NCBI GenBank assembly: GCA_947167995.1
Contig: CAMVKS010000025.1
Coordinates: 1 to 37,309 of the forward strand
Source of the DNA: an uncultured Prevotellaceae bacterium
Lineage (GTDB): Bacteria; Bacteroidota; Bacteroidia; Bacteroidales; Muribaculaceae
DNA length: 37,309 nucleotides
Direction of reading: 5' to 3'
Below, in pieces: positions 23,363 through 31,145 of this stretch (position 1 is the first letter of the stretch; the number at the start of each line of letters is the position of its first letter). The position numbers and the translations under genes are program-made. The notes below the pieces were generated by a model. It saw nothing but the letters and a program-made list of their open reading frames with translations, searched no databases and was not told where the DNA came from.

Positions 23363-24697
23363 TTATTTCTTGAGGATGAGATACTGGAATGGCGCAAGTT
23401 CAATTGAGGTGCCGAGCTTGATGCTCCTTGAGGTCATCATGTCGGTGAGATTGACATTTTCCCAACTGTCAGGTATGTCCTTATAGATTTGCTTGGTGTT
23501 ACGAACGTTGACAAGCACAAGGAAATCGCTGTTATAGTCAACTTTCTCAAACGCCAGCACATTGTCGTCGGGGTATGTTATCAGCTCGCCTTTTGCGATG
23601 GCAGGGTTGTCTTTATAGACAGCAATTAGTTTCTTGTAGGTAGCCAATACCTGGGAGTTGGAATTCCAATCAACTGGGACATAGTTGAAGAAGTTTATTT
23701 TCTCGGGGTATGCCACCTCTTGCGAGCCATAGACGAGCATTCCGCCATGAAGGAATGTGGTGGCTACAAATGCCGCCAGCGCGCCATCGATCGAGCCAAA
23801 CTGCTGTGTCGTAGAATATTTTGTTGCCTCGTCATGGTTGGTAATAAAGCGAAGTTTTATTTTCCCCTGTGGAATCTCGCCATACTCTCTCTTGTCGCAA
23901 TCGATGAGGTCACTTGCTTTCTGTCCTTTACAGAAAACCCTGTCGAGTGCGCCCATGAATCCCCATGCGTAGTTCATGTCGAAGCCGCCCACGGTGAAAT
24001 TGTCGGGGTTAGCGCCCTCGGCAAGCATCAATATTCTGCGGTTACCGGCAGCCTTTCTCAACTGTGAGATAGCATCACGCCAGAAGTCGGCTGGCACCTG
24101 ATCGGCAACGTCGCAACGGAAACCGTCGACTCCAACCTCAACAACCCAGAACTTCATAGCATCTATCATGGCAGCACGCATGTCTTGATTGTCGTAGTTG
24201 AGATCGGCGACATCGGTCCAGTCGGTGCCTGGAGGGAAAATCACATTACCGCCCTCATCCTGGGTATACCAGTCTTTGTGGTCCTTCATCCACACGTTGT
24301 CCCAGGCGGTGTGATTGGCGACCCAGTCAAGAATTATCGACATGCCATTAGCGTGACACTCCTTGACCAGCGCTTTCATATCGTCGATTGTACCAAATTC
24401 AGGATTAACTTGCTTGTAATTGCTGATAGAATAAGGCGAATTCTTGCTTTTCACCTTTCCGATGGGATAAATGGGCATTACCCACATCACGTTTGCCCCC
24501 AAGTCGCTAATAGCCTTGACCCGCTGAGTTACAGCTTTGAGAGACTGCTGTGGTGCAAATACTCGAGGATTTACCTGATACATCACCACATCTTCGGTTG
24601 AGGGCAACTGGTAGTTGCTGACCTGCGAGACCTTTTGAGTTGTGTTGCAAGCGACAAGAATGGCGACTAAGCAAAACAAGGATAAAATCTTTTTCAT
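23363..24697 (-). CDS. GH13 alpha-amylase-family lipoprotein
   Basis: The 444-residue lipoprotein (lipobox LVAC, Cys17) has a complete GH13 core. DWVANHT is region I (124-130), GFRCDVAD carries the nucleophile Asp196, MLAEGANP carries the acid/base Glu227, and FITNHDE carries Asp289. The barrel begins at VVMYQVNPRVFAP and ends with a C-terminal beta domain from about 375. It should hydrolyse alpha-glucans or maltooligosaccharides. The residues after the lipid Cys are NTTQK with no acidic export signal, so a periplasm-facing site is more likely than the cell surface. No susC/susD pair is nearby, so it is not part of a visible polysaccharide-utilisation locus. Confidence 0.94.
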   Translation of the reverse strand: MKKILSLFCLVAILVACNTTQKVSQVSNYQLPSTEDVVMYQVNPRVFAPQQSLKAVTQRVKAISDLGANVMWVMPIYPIGKVKSKNSPYSISNYKQVNPEFGTIDDMKALVKECHANGMSIILDWVANHTAWDNVWMKDHKDWYTQDEGGNVIFPPGTDWTDVADLNYDNQDMRAAMIDAMKFWVVEVGVDGFRCDVADQVPADFWRDAISQLRKAAGNRRILMLAEGANPDNFTVGGFDMNYAWGFMGALDRVFCKGQKASDLIDCDKREYGEIPQGKIKLRFITNHDEATKYSTTQQFGSIDGALAAFVATTFLHGGMLVYGSQEVAYPEKINFFNYVPVDWNSNSQVLATYKKLIAVYKDNPAIAKGELITYPDDNVLAFEKVDYNSDFLVLVNVRNTKQIYKDIPDSWENVNLTDMMTSRSIKLGTSIELAPFQYLILKK

Positions 24698-24745
24698 GTC
24701 AAGTGTTTTTTAGATATGTTATTAAAGTATTATTTTGATTATTTG

Positions 24746-24776
24746 CAAAATTCGTGATTTTTCATGAGAAATGCAA
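24746..24776 (-). promoter_or_regulatory. Promoter of the GH13 gene
   Basis: On the minus strand TTG (24774-24776), 20 bases, GAATTTTG (24746-24753), one mismatch to TAnnTTTG. Confidence 0.5.
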
Positions 24777-24802
24777 GTTTCATTGATATTTATCACCTTA
24801 AT

Positions 24803-26719
24803 TCAATGATTTTCACCATTAAAATATGTGTCATCGTTAAGATGCTTGAGAAATCCCTCGTCAACCAACATTGAGACCATTTTGATGATTTCGTCTTGCG
24901 GAAACGACAAAGTTTTAATAAAATCGCTCAATGTCCTGGGTTTGAGCTTTGCCATGTAAAGAATACCCTGCTGAACGTCTCGAGGAGAGTGCGATTCATT
25001 CTTGTGCCTCTCGATACAGGTGTCACAATGCCCACATGGCTGCGAGGAGTCTTCGCCGAAATACTCGACAAGAAATTGTTCACGACAAATATCGTCACGG
25101 TAACAATAGTCTATCACCGCATCGACACGTTGCTCCATGCGCTTGCGCAAATCTTCATAAACCGCCCGAGGAATGGCGACATACTGTGGTTCTTCTCGCG
25201 AGGTTGTGTAGATGATATATGGAGTGCGCTTGCGAGGCACATAATGCAGAATGTGCAACCGGTTAAGCTCGAGTAGCGACTCATATATTGTCTCCTGAGG
25301 TAGATTGTACCTAAAGGAAATGACGTCTTCGTTAATGAACACATAGTCGGCAAACAGCCCCGTGTAGGTGCGCAAGATTGCCTGCAGCACCTCATCGGCT
25401 CGAGGCGTGGTAGTGGAAAGGTTGTAGAGTTGTTCCTTATTGGCAAGAATCATAATGCGTGACTGCGACTCAATTTCTTCCACAAACTGTATATACCCTG
25501 CCTGAGTGAGTATTCTCAATGCATTGTGAGTGGGTAGTACAGGTAGATTGAAAGTGCGGCAGAACAGGTTGAAGTTGAAATCCAGCATCATTCCGTAACC
25601 TTCGCCAAGAGCTACTTCAAGAAAGTTTCCCACCCTCTCATAAACCTTGCGTATAAATTCTTTTTCGGGGAAAGCCTCGCTCAGATGTCGTCTCAGCACC
25701 GCCTTGTCGGTCTGCCTCACGAGCATGACAGCATAGGAACGATTCCCATCACGTCCTGCACGTCCTGCCTCCTGGAAATATTCTTCGAGCGAGTTGGGAA
25801 TGTCGACGTGTACCACGAGCCTAACATCGGGCTTATCGATACCCATTCCAAAGGCATTGGTTGCTACCATCACCCTCACCTCATCGTCTTTCCACTTGTT
25901 CTGCTTGTCCTCTTTCTCCTCAATATTCAGTCCTGCATGATAATAATCGGCACTGAGTCCATTTCGCCGCAATTCATCGGCAATGAGCTTCGTTCTCTTG
26001 CGACTTCGCACATAGACAATGGCCGACCCAGGCACCGACTTCATGATGTGTACAAGCTCAGCCATCTTCTCGGTCGTGTGACGCACCACGTAAGAAATAT
26101 TTTCTCTCACGAAGCTCGTTTTAAACACGTTACGCGACCTGAATTGAAGTTTTTCTTGAATATCATCGACAACCACCGACGTAGCTGTTGCCGTCAAAGC
26201 CAAGACAGGTGCATGAGGGAAAACTTTGCGCAAAGCAGCTATTTTCAAGAATGACGGCCTGAAATCATATCCCCATTGCGAAATGCAATGCGCCTCGTCA
26301 ACAACGATGAGGCAGACATTCAACTTCTTGATGCGGTCAATAAAGTTGGAGTTCTCGAGCCTTTCGGGAGAGACGTAGAGGAATTTATAGTTTCCATTAA
26401 GGCACTTCTCCATGACCCTTCGATTCTCGGCCATTGAGAGACCAGCATGCAGATAGGTAGCTTTAACACCTCGTGCCACGAGATTATCAACCTGATCTTT
26501 CATCAGCGAGATGATGGGTGTCACCACAATGGCAATGCCCTCCATGACAAGAGTGGGAACCTGGAAAGTTATAGACTTGCCTCCACCGGTGGGCATGAGT
26601 CCAAGAGTATCGCGCCCCTCAAGGACCGACATTATGATGTCTTCCTGAAGTGCGCGAAACTGCTTATATCCCCAGTATTTTAATAGAATGCTGTGAATAT
26701 CGGCCCCATCAAGATTCAT
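24803..26719 (-). CDS. recQ: ATP-dependent DNA helicase RecQ
   Basis: The 638-residue 3'-5' helicase has motif 0 (FRALQEDII, 21-29), Walker A TGGGKS (44-49), DEAH box (141-144) followed by CISQWGYDFRPSF, and ALTATAT. Motifs IV-VI include VYVRSRKRTKLIADEL, ATNAFGMGIDKPDVR and QEAGRAGRDG. The RecQ-C-terminal region has a four-Cys zinc site (CYRDDICREQF...PCGHCDTC). There is no HRDC domain; the last 50 residues are a short winged-helix-like segment. The start overlaps the end of recJ by 11 bases, so the pair is translationally coupled. Both act on stalled forks and in recombination. Confidence 0.96.
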   Translation of the reverse strand: MNLDGADIHSILLKYWGYKQFRALQEDIIMSVLEGRDTLGLMPTGGGKSITFQVPTLVMEGIAIVVTPIISLMKDQVDNLVARGVKATYLHAGLSMAENRRVMEKCLNGNYKFLYVSPERLENSNFIDRIKKLNVCLIVVDEAHCISQWGYDFRPSFLKIAALRKVFPHAPVLALTATATSVVVDDIQEKLQFRSRNVFKTSFVRENISYVVRHTTEKMAELVHIMKSVPGSAIVYVRSRKRTKLIADELRRNGLSADYYHAGLNIEEKEDKQNKWKDDEVRVMVATNAFGMGIDKPDVRLVVHVDIPNSLEEYFQEAGRAGRDGNRSYAVMLVRQTDKAVLRRHLSEAFPEKEFIRKVYERVGNFLEVALGEGYGMMLDFNFNLFCRTFNLPVLPTHNALRILTQAGYIQFVEEIESQSRIMILANKEQLYNLSTTTPRADEVLQAILRTYTGLFADYVFINEDVISFRYNLPQETIYESLLELNRLHILHYVPRKRTPYIIYTTSREEPQYVAIPRAVYEDLRKRMEQRVDAVIDYCYRDDICREQFLVEYFGEDSSQPCGHCDTCIERHKNESHSPRDVQQGILYMAKLKPRTLSDFIKTLSFPQDEIIKMVSMLVDEGFLKHLNDDTYFNGENH

Positions 26720-28445
26720 CGCTCATTCTAATACCTTTAATAAGCAACTGAATCGAGACCGAATTACGGTGTTTGTTCTCCTCAACAGTATAGATGATGT
26801 CAAAAGGTTTTCCCTGCTTTATCTCATCGAAATACTCTCCCATGCCAAAGGCGATACCATTCATCACCTTTCCCGACTTGGGATCAAGCACGTCGAGCTT
26901 GATGTGTTCCATCTTCTTGCCCACAAGCTTGCTCGTTCCTGCATCACGACATCCCTGTGTCATGAACACCGGCTTCTGGTTCTCGGGACCGAATGGGTTG
27001 AAGAGTTTCATGTATCTAATGAAAGAATCGTTTATCTCATTGAAACCCAGCTCGCAGTCCACATCGATAGAAGGTGTCACCTGGTCGGTTTCGATGTGAT
27101 TCTCCACATAGTCTTCCAGGCGTTTCTTAAACTCTGGAATGTTCTCCTCCTTGAGTGTGAGCCCTACCGCATTAGTGTGTCCGCCAAAGTTCTCGAGCAA
27201 ATCGCGACAGCTTTTTATTGCCGAATAAATGTCAAATCCTCTCACCGAGCGCGAAGAACCAGTGGCAAAGCCGTCATTGCTATAGGTGAGCACCACCGAA
27301 GGCCTGAAATACAACTCCGACAGACGCGAAGCCACGATTCCAATAATGCCCTTGTGCCAATCGCGGTTATACAGCACAATAGGTTTCTTGGAGCCCATTT
27401 CCTCCTTGTGGTTTTCTATAATAGCGTTAGCCTCTTCGGTGATATTTCTGTCGAGCTCTTTTCGGCTTTGGTTGTAGCTGTCGATTTTCTTGATAATCTC
27501 ATAGGCAGCCGAGGAATTGCGTGAAATGAGAAGTTCCACCGATTCCTGTCCGGACTGCATGCGTCCCGACGCATTGATGAGAGGTCCTATCTTAAAGATG
27601 ATATCACTGATAGTCAACTCTTTCCTTTGCAGCCGGCAGAGCCTCAAGATGCTTCGCAGACCAGCGCAGGGATTGTTGTTGAGCCGTTTGATGCCATAAT
27701 GAGCCAGAACACGGTTCTCCCCCGTCAGAGGCACGAGGTCGGCAGCAATGCTCACGGCGAGAAGATCGAGCGAGTTCTCGAGGTCATAAATGTCGTCGAT
27801 ACCATTGCTTCGGGCAAAGCCCTGCATGAACTTGTAGCCAACACCACAACCCGACAAATCCTTGTAGGGGTATTTATCGTCAACGAGCTTAGGGTTCAAG
27901 ATAGCTGCGGCATCGGGCAAGACATCATCGGGCACATGATGGTCGCAGATGATGAAATCTATGCCCTTCGACTTGGCATAGGCGATTTCGTCAACAGCCT
28001 TTATGCCACAATCGAGCACTATAATGAGTTTCACTCCAATGCTTTCGGCATAGTCTATGCCTTGCATTGAGATACCATAGCCTTCATCATCTCGCGTGGG
28101 GATATAGTACTCCACGTTGGAATAGAAGCGCTGCAAATAGCGGTAGACCAGAGCCACCGCAGTTGTTCCGTCTACGTCATAATCGCCATAGACCATTACT
28201 TTTTCCTTTGCCCCCAAGGCCTGGTTTAGCCTTTCTACGGCCTTTTTCATATCCCTCATTAAGAATGGGTCGGGCAATTGGCTGAGCGAGGGATAGAAGA
28301 AGTCCCGAACCTCCTCGGGAGTCTTCACACCACGCAGAACCAAAAGTCGAGCTATAGAAGGGCATTCTGGAAACTGAACTGCCAGACGCTCCTCTATATT
28401 CTTTTGCTGGGATGTAAGGGGCAAATAAATCCATTTACTTGTCAT
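26709..28445 (-). CDS. recJ: Single-stranded-DNA-specific exonuclease RecJ
   Basis: The 578-residue 5'-3' exonuclease of the DHH family acts with RecQ in the RecF repair pathway. Motifs: VYGDYDVDGTTA (85-96), VLDCG (143-147), ICDHHVPDD (166-174), and in the DHHA1 domain SGRMQSGQ and GGHTNAVGLTL. A C-terminal OB-like domain ends with the IKLDVLDPKSGKVMNGIAFGMGE region. It is the first gene of the recJ-recQ pair, with a promoter 20-50 bases upstream. Confidence 0.96.
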   Translation of the reverse strand: MTSKWIYLPLTSQQKNIEERLAVQFPECPSIARLLVLRGVKTPEEVRDFFYPSLSQLPDPFLMRDMKKAVERLNQALGAKEKVMVYGDYDVDGTTAVALVYRYLQRFYSNVEYYIPTRDDEGYGISMQGIDYAESIGVKLIIVLDCGIKAVDEIAYAKSKGIDFIICDHHVPDDVLPDAAAILNPKLVDDKYPYKDLSGCGVGYKFMQGFARSNGIDDIYDLENSLDLLAVSIAADLVPLTGENRVLAHYGIKRLNNNPCAGLRSILRLCRLQRKELTISDIIFKIGPLINASGRMQSGQESVELLISRNSSAAYEIIKKIDSYNQSRKELDRNITEEANAIIENHKEEMGSKKPIVLYNRDWHKGIIGIVASRLSELYFRPSVVLTYSNDGFATGSSRSVRGFDIYSAIKSCRDLLENFGGHTNAVGLTLKEENIPEFKKRLEDYVENHIETDQVTPSIDVDCELGFNEINDSFIRYMKLFNPFGPENQKPVFMTQGCRDAGTSKLVGKKMEHIKLDVLDPKSGKVMNGIAFGMGEYFDEIKQGKPFDIIYTVEENKHRNSVSIQLLIKGIRMSDES

Positions 28446-28465
28446 TTATGTTGTTCTTTAATTGG

Positions 28466-28496
28466 CGAAGGTAAAGTTCACTGGCACTCTTGCCAA
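28466..28496 (-). promoter_or_regulatory. Promoter of recJ-recQ
   Basis: On the minus strand TTG (28494-28496), 20 bases, TACCTTCG (28466-28473), one mismatch to TAnnTTTG. An imperfect inverted repeat (TCACTGGCA at 28478-28486, TGCCAAGTGA at 28491-28500) lies across the upstream half. Confidence 0.6.
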
Positions 28497-28626
28497 GTGA
28501 TGAATGTATGGATGGCATCCAATATCAAGTGGTCAGACAAAGGTTGAGACAGAGTTATTTAAAAAATTAACATGTCTTCACAACCATGTGCAAAGACTCG
28601 AGCCTTATCATGAGTGCCCTGCCCCT

Positions 28627-28643
28627 AAAAAAAGGAATCCTTT
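28627..28643 (-). terminator. Weak terminator-like hairpin of the candidate small RNA
   Basis: On the minus strand a 5-bp stem (AAAGG/CCTTT, loop ATT) runs directly into further T residues. The stem is short, so termination would be partial at best. Confidence 0.35.
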
Positions 28644-28765
28644 AATGGCATAGACCTCAAATGGCTTTCAATCTCATTATCAACCAGTTTGGCACATCAA
28701 GCACATGTTCATCGCATAAACATCGCTGCTTGAATCAGCCTATAGTTGACCAAACTTAATATTTT
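28627..28765 (-). ncRNA. Candidate small RNA or orphan leader upstream of recJ
   Basis: A full-consensus promoter (28771-28802) has no gene in front of it. The predicted transcript, starting near 28765, can fold. AGTTTGG pairs with CCAAACT about 55 bases later. Inside that, AAGCA/TGCTT encloses ATGTT/AACAT. It ends at a small hairpin (AAAGG-ATT-CCTTT) followed by a T-run, about 139 bases in all. It contains no coding frame longer than about 11 codons. It may be a stand-alone RNA or an extended recJ leader. The stems are short, so this is a hypothesis. Confidence 0.35.
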
Positions 28766-28770
28766 CCTTA

Positions 28771-28802
28771 CAAAATTAATGCAAATAACAAGCAAAACAA
28801 AA
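28771..28802 (-). promoter_or_regulatory. Orphan consensus promoter
   Basis: On the minus strand TTTTG (28798-28802), 19 bases, TAATTTTG (28771-28778): a complete match to the Bacteroidota consensus, pointing into about 320 bases without a gene before recJ. A palindrome (AGATAAAA-CA-TTTTATCT, 28827-28844) lies 25 bases upstream of it. Confidence 0.55.
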
Positions 28803-28938
28803 TATATAAAGCACAATTTGCCATACAGATAAAACATTTTATCTATATTTAGAATTTATTAACAGACGAATATTTCTCTATTTGGTGCTTGTGATGACTA
28901 TTGTTATCTCTCAGCCAAAGATTGCACCACAGGTCAAC
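28803..28938. other. Gene-free stretch after the S8 peptidase gene
   Basis: This AT-rich stretch holds no coding frame. It contains one perfect 8-bp-arm palindrome at 28827-28844. No standard terminator for the S8 peptidase gene is visible here, so some transcription may run on into the recJ spacer. Confidence 0.4.
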
Positions 28939-31029
28939 TCACCGACCCAAGATTTTGTTATACAAGAAAGACACATCGGCCGCAGTGATGGCATTGTCAC
29001 AGTCGACATCTGCCCTTTGGATGTGATCGATTGAGTTTCCGAGCATTATATCATACAGGCACGTTACATCGGCCACAGTGACCACCCCATCGTTGTTCAC
29101 ATCACCATCGAGCCTCCCAAGCAGCAGTTTTATTCCGGCATCGATATCGAGTTTGCCGAAACCCCATTTCTTGGCCGGACCATTGTCGACATAGGCATCA
29201 CGATAGCACGTCTGCTCCATTATGTGCCTTATGTCGCTGGTTGACAGCTTAGGCTCAATCTGCAACCAGAGTGCGATAGCGCCCACCACGACAGGAGTAG
29301 ACATTGACGTTCCCCCTTCAAGGCCATAGGGGTTGTCGCGGCCATTTACCACCACATTATCGACAACATTGGAAGGGTCATTGAATTTCTCGGCAAAGCG
29401 ACTTACCGACGATGCCACCTGATAGCCAGGTGCCACCACATCGGGCCTTGTTTTATTGCAGGCATCGGGGCCATAGCCCGAGAAATAGGCGATGTCGTAA
29501 GGGTAGCACCTCGGCACTGTTGTAGTGTCGCCACTCATCATCACAAAGGAGGAGCTGGAGCAATAGGCACCCACCGAAATCACACTATCGGTTGTTGCCA
29601 AATCGCTGACTGTACACCCTGAGCCCACCACTCCCCCGGTCCATCCATTCAGACTGCCGCTGGAATAAACCACTTTTCCGCCACTCCATGCCATGAGAGT
29701 TTCACCTGCCGGTGCCTTGTTGATCACACCAATGCGGTATTTACTTTTATCGATACTGCTATAGTTGGTCTCAATGAGCGAATGAAAAAGCCCATTGCTC
29801 TCCAAAGCACATGCAAAATACAGTTCACCAGTGAAATATTGTGCAAACACCGGGTCGTTGTCGCTCGACACGACATACACACTGTCGAGAACGGCATCTT
29901 GGGGAATATCAAGACGACGCACGAGCGAATCGGCTTTTATGTCCCATATCACAACATCTACCGTGTGACGCTCGCCCGAGCGTGACCACAGGCTCGAGTA
30001 ACCAATCATTGGTTCCCGGCTTGTCCAGTTCGACAGGAAAAAGGCAAGAGAATCGTTCTGAGCAAGTTTTTTTCTCACGTTCATGGGTATGTGTCCGTCA
30101 TTGCCTGCCGAGACCACACAGATGCGACCAGGCCCCGACATCTGCTTGTAGAGCTCGCACAAAGTGGAAGTACCATCATGTGCTCCATCCTGGCTGCCAA
30201 TGCTCATATTGATGACAGCCGGCATGTCCATCTGGTCGGCGTAATTGAAAATATATCTAACCGAGTTGGCTATATTGAAATCGGTGAGTCGATTTTCGGG
30301 CATAGCACACACCACTATCTGTGCACCTGTAGCCACTCCGTTGTAGCCGTTTCCAAGGTAGCTTCCAGCCGCCGTACCGGTGGTGTGGGTACCATGATAC
30401 TGAGTGGAGTCGTCGGTAGTCAATGCGCTGATTTCTTGAGGTGTAGTGTATTCACTTCCCGGCAGTGTCAATCCGTCAACCACTGGCGAAGAGCCTGTGC
30501 TGTCGTTGGGAAGATAGACCCTGACAATGCGGTTGTTGCCATTATTGTCGAGAAAGTTGATGTGGTTGAAGTCAACGCCCACGTCAATAACTCCCACTAC
30601 TACCCCGCTACCGGTGTAGACTGGACTGCTGAAGCCATCATCAGTATTGTATAAAGATGGAAAACAGGACAGTTCTCGAGCCATATTATTGGTCAACGTG
30701 CAGTTTCTCTCAAGTTCAATACACTTGATCCCTTTTATTCTTGCCACCTCGTCAATATCGCTCAATGACATTGACACCGTTGCCGAGTTTCCAAAGCATG
30801 AATGTACTGTAGCACCCGACTCGCAGAGTCGCATCAGAGCGTCGGCATCGGCCGCCGTCACTATGGCATGCAGCATTGAGGCATAGTCATTGCCAGGAAC
30901 TTGTAACGTGGATTTCGACGTATGGTGCAGCCTTGCCAGGTCTATTGCCGTTCTTGCCGAAAACACTCCCGCCGCAGCATGGGCAACACCGATGACCGCT
31001 ATTGTGATTATTGCCAACAGTCTTTTCAT
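28939..31029 (-). CDS. Secreted S8 (subtilisin-like) peptidase with dockerin-like C-terminus
   Basis: The 696-residue protein has a signal peptide (MKRLLAIITIAVIGVAHAAA) and a propeptide-like region to about 135. The S8 catalytic domain has Asp149 (VIDVGVDF), His212 (QYHGTHTTGTAAG), oxyanion Asn310 (SAGND) and Ser575 (GGTSMSTP). A long insertion (about 320-480) separates the oxyanion and Ser segments. Residues 641-696 hold two calcium-loop repeats, DGDVNNDGVVTVADVTCLYDIMLG and RADVDCDNAITAADVSFLYNKILG, the dockerin type I pattern. Elsewhere dockerins bind cohesins; in Bacteroidales such tails occur on secreted enzymes without known cohesins. The enzyme should degrade proteins outside the cytoplasm. 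It is a single-gene unit with a consensus promoter. Confidence 0.9.
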   Translation of the reverse strand: MKRLLAIITIAVIGVAHAAAGVFSARTAIDLARLHHTSKSTLQVPGNDYASMLHAIVTAADADALMRLCESGATVHSCFGNSATVSMSLSDIDEVARIKGIKCIELERNCTLTNNMARELSCFPSLYNTDDGFSSPVYTGSGVVVGVIDVGVDFNHINFLDNNGNNRIVRVYLPNDSTGSSPVVDGLTLPGSEYTTPQEISALTTDDSTQYHGTHTTGTAAGSYLGNGYNGVATGAQIVVCAMPENRLTDFNIANSVRYIFNYADQMDMPAVINMSIGSQDGAHDGTSTLCELYKQMSGPGRICVVSAGNDGHIPMNVRKKLAQNDSLAFFLSNWTSREPMIGYSSLWSRSGERHTVDVVIWDIKADSLVRRLDIPQDAVLDSVYVVSSDNDPVFAQYFTGELYFACALESNGLFHSLIETNYSSIDKSKYRIGVINKAPAGETLMAWSGGKVVYSSGSLNGWTGGVVGSGCTVSDLATTDSVISVGAYCSSSSFVMMSGDTTTVPRCYPYDIAYFSGYGPDACNKTRPDVVAPGYQVASSVSRFAEKFNDPSNVVDNVVVNGRDNPYGLEGGTSMSTPVVVGAIALWLQIEPKLSTSDIRHIMEQTCYRDAYVDNGPAKKWGFGKLDIDAGIKLLLGRLDGDVNNDGVVTVADVTCLYDIMLGNSIDHIQRADVDCDNAITAADVSFLYNKILGR

Positions 31030-31048
31030 GATATAATGTTTTTATTGG

Positions 31049-31080
31049 CAAAAATAGTCAATCTGCATCAATAAAACAAA
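31049..31080 (-). promoter_or_regulatory. Promoter of the S8 peptidase gene
   Basis: On the minus strand TTTG/TTG (31077-31080), 20 bases, TATTTTTG (31049-31056). The upstream box lies in the T-rich tail of the TPR-gene terminator. Confidence 0.7.
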
Positions 31081-31117
31081 AACTCGGTGAAGAATCTTTT
31101 TCAAGACCTTCACCGAG
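31071..31117 (-). terminator. Terminator after the TPR gene
   Basis: CTCGGTGAAG (31083-31092) and CTTCACCGAG (31108-31117) form a perfect 10-bp stem with a 15-base loop. On the minus strand it is followed by TTTTTGTTTT, which also supplies the -33 box of the next promoter. Confidence 0.85.
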
Positions 31118-31145
31118 AAGATGTTATTGTGTGTTTGAGAAAATC

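Noticed and set aside
26769-27524. A 251-codon open frame opposite recJ
   Set aside because: It is antisense to a complete recJ with intact DHH motifs, and the translated sequence shows no family features.
30091-30654. A 187-codon open frame opposite the S8 peptidase
   Set aside because: It is antisense to the catalytic domain of the peptidase and has no start signals of its own.
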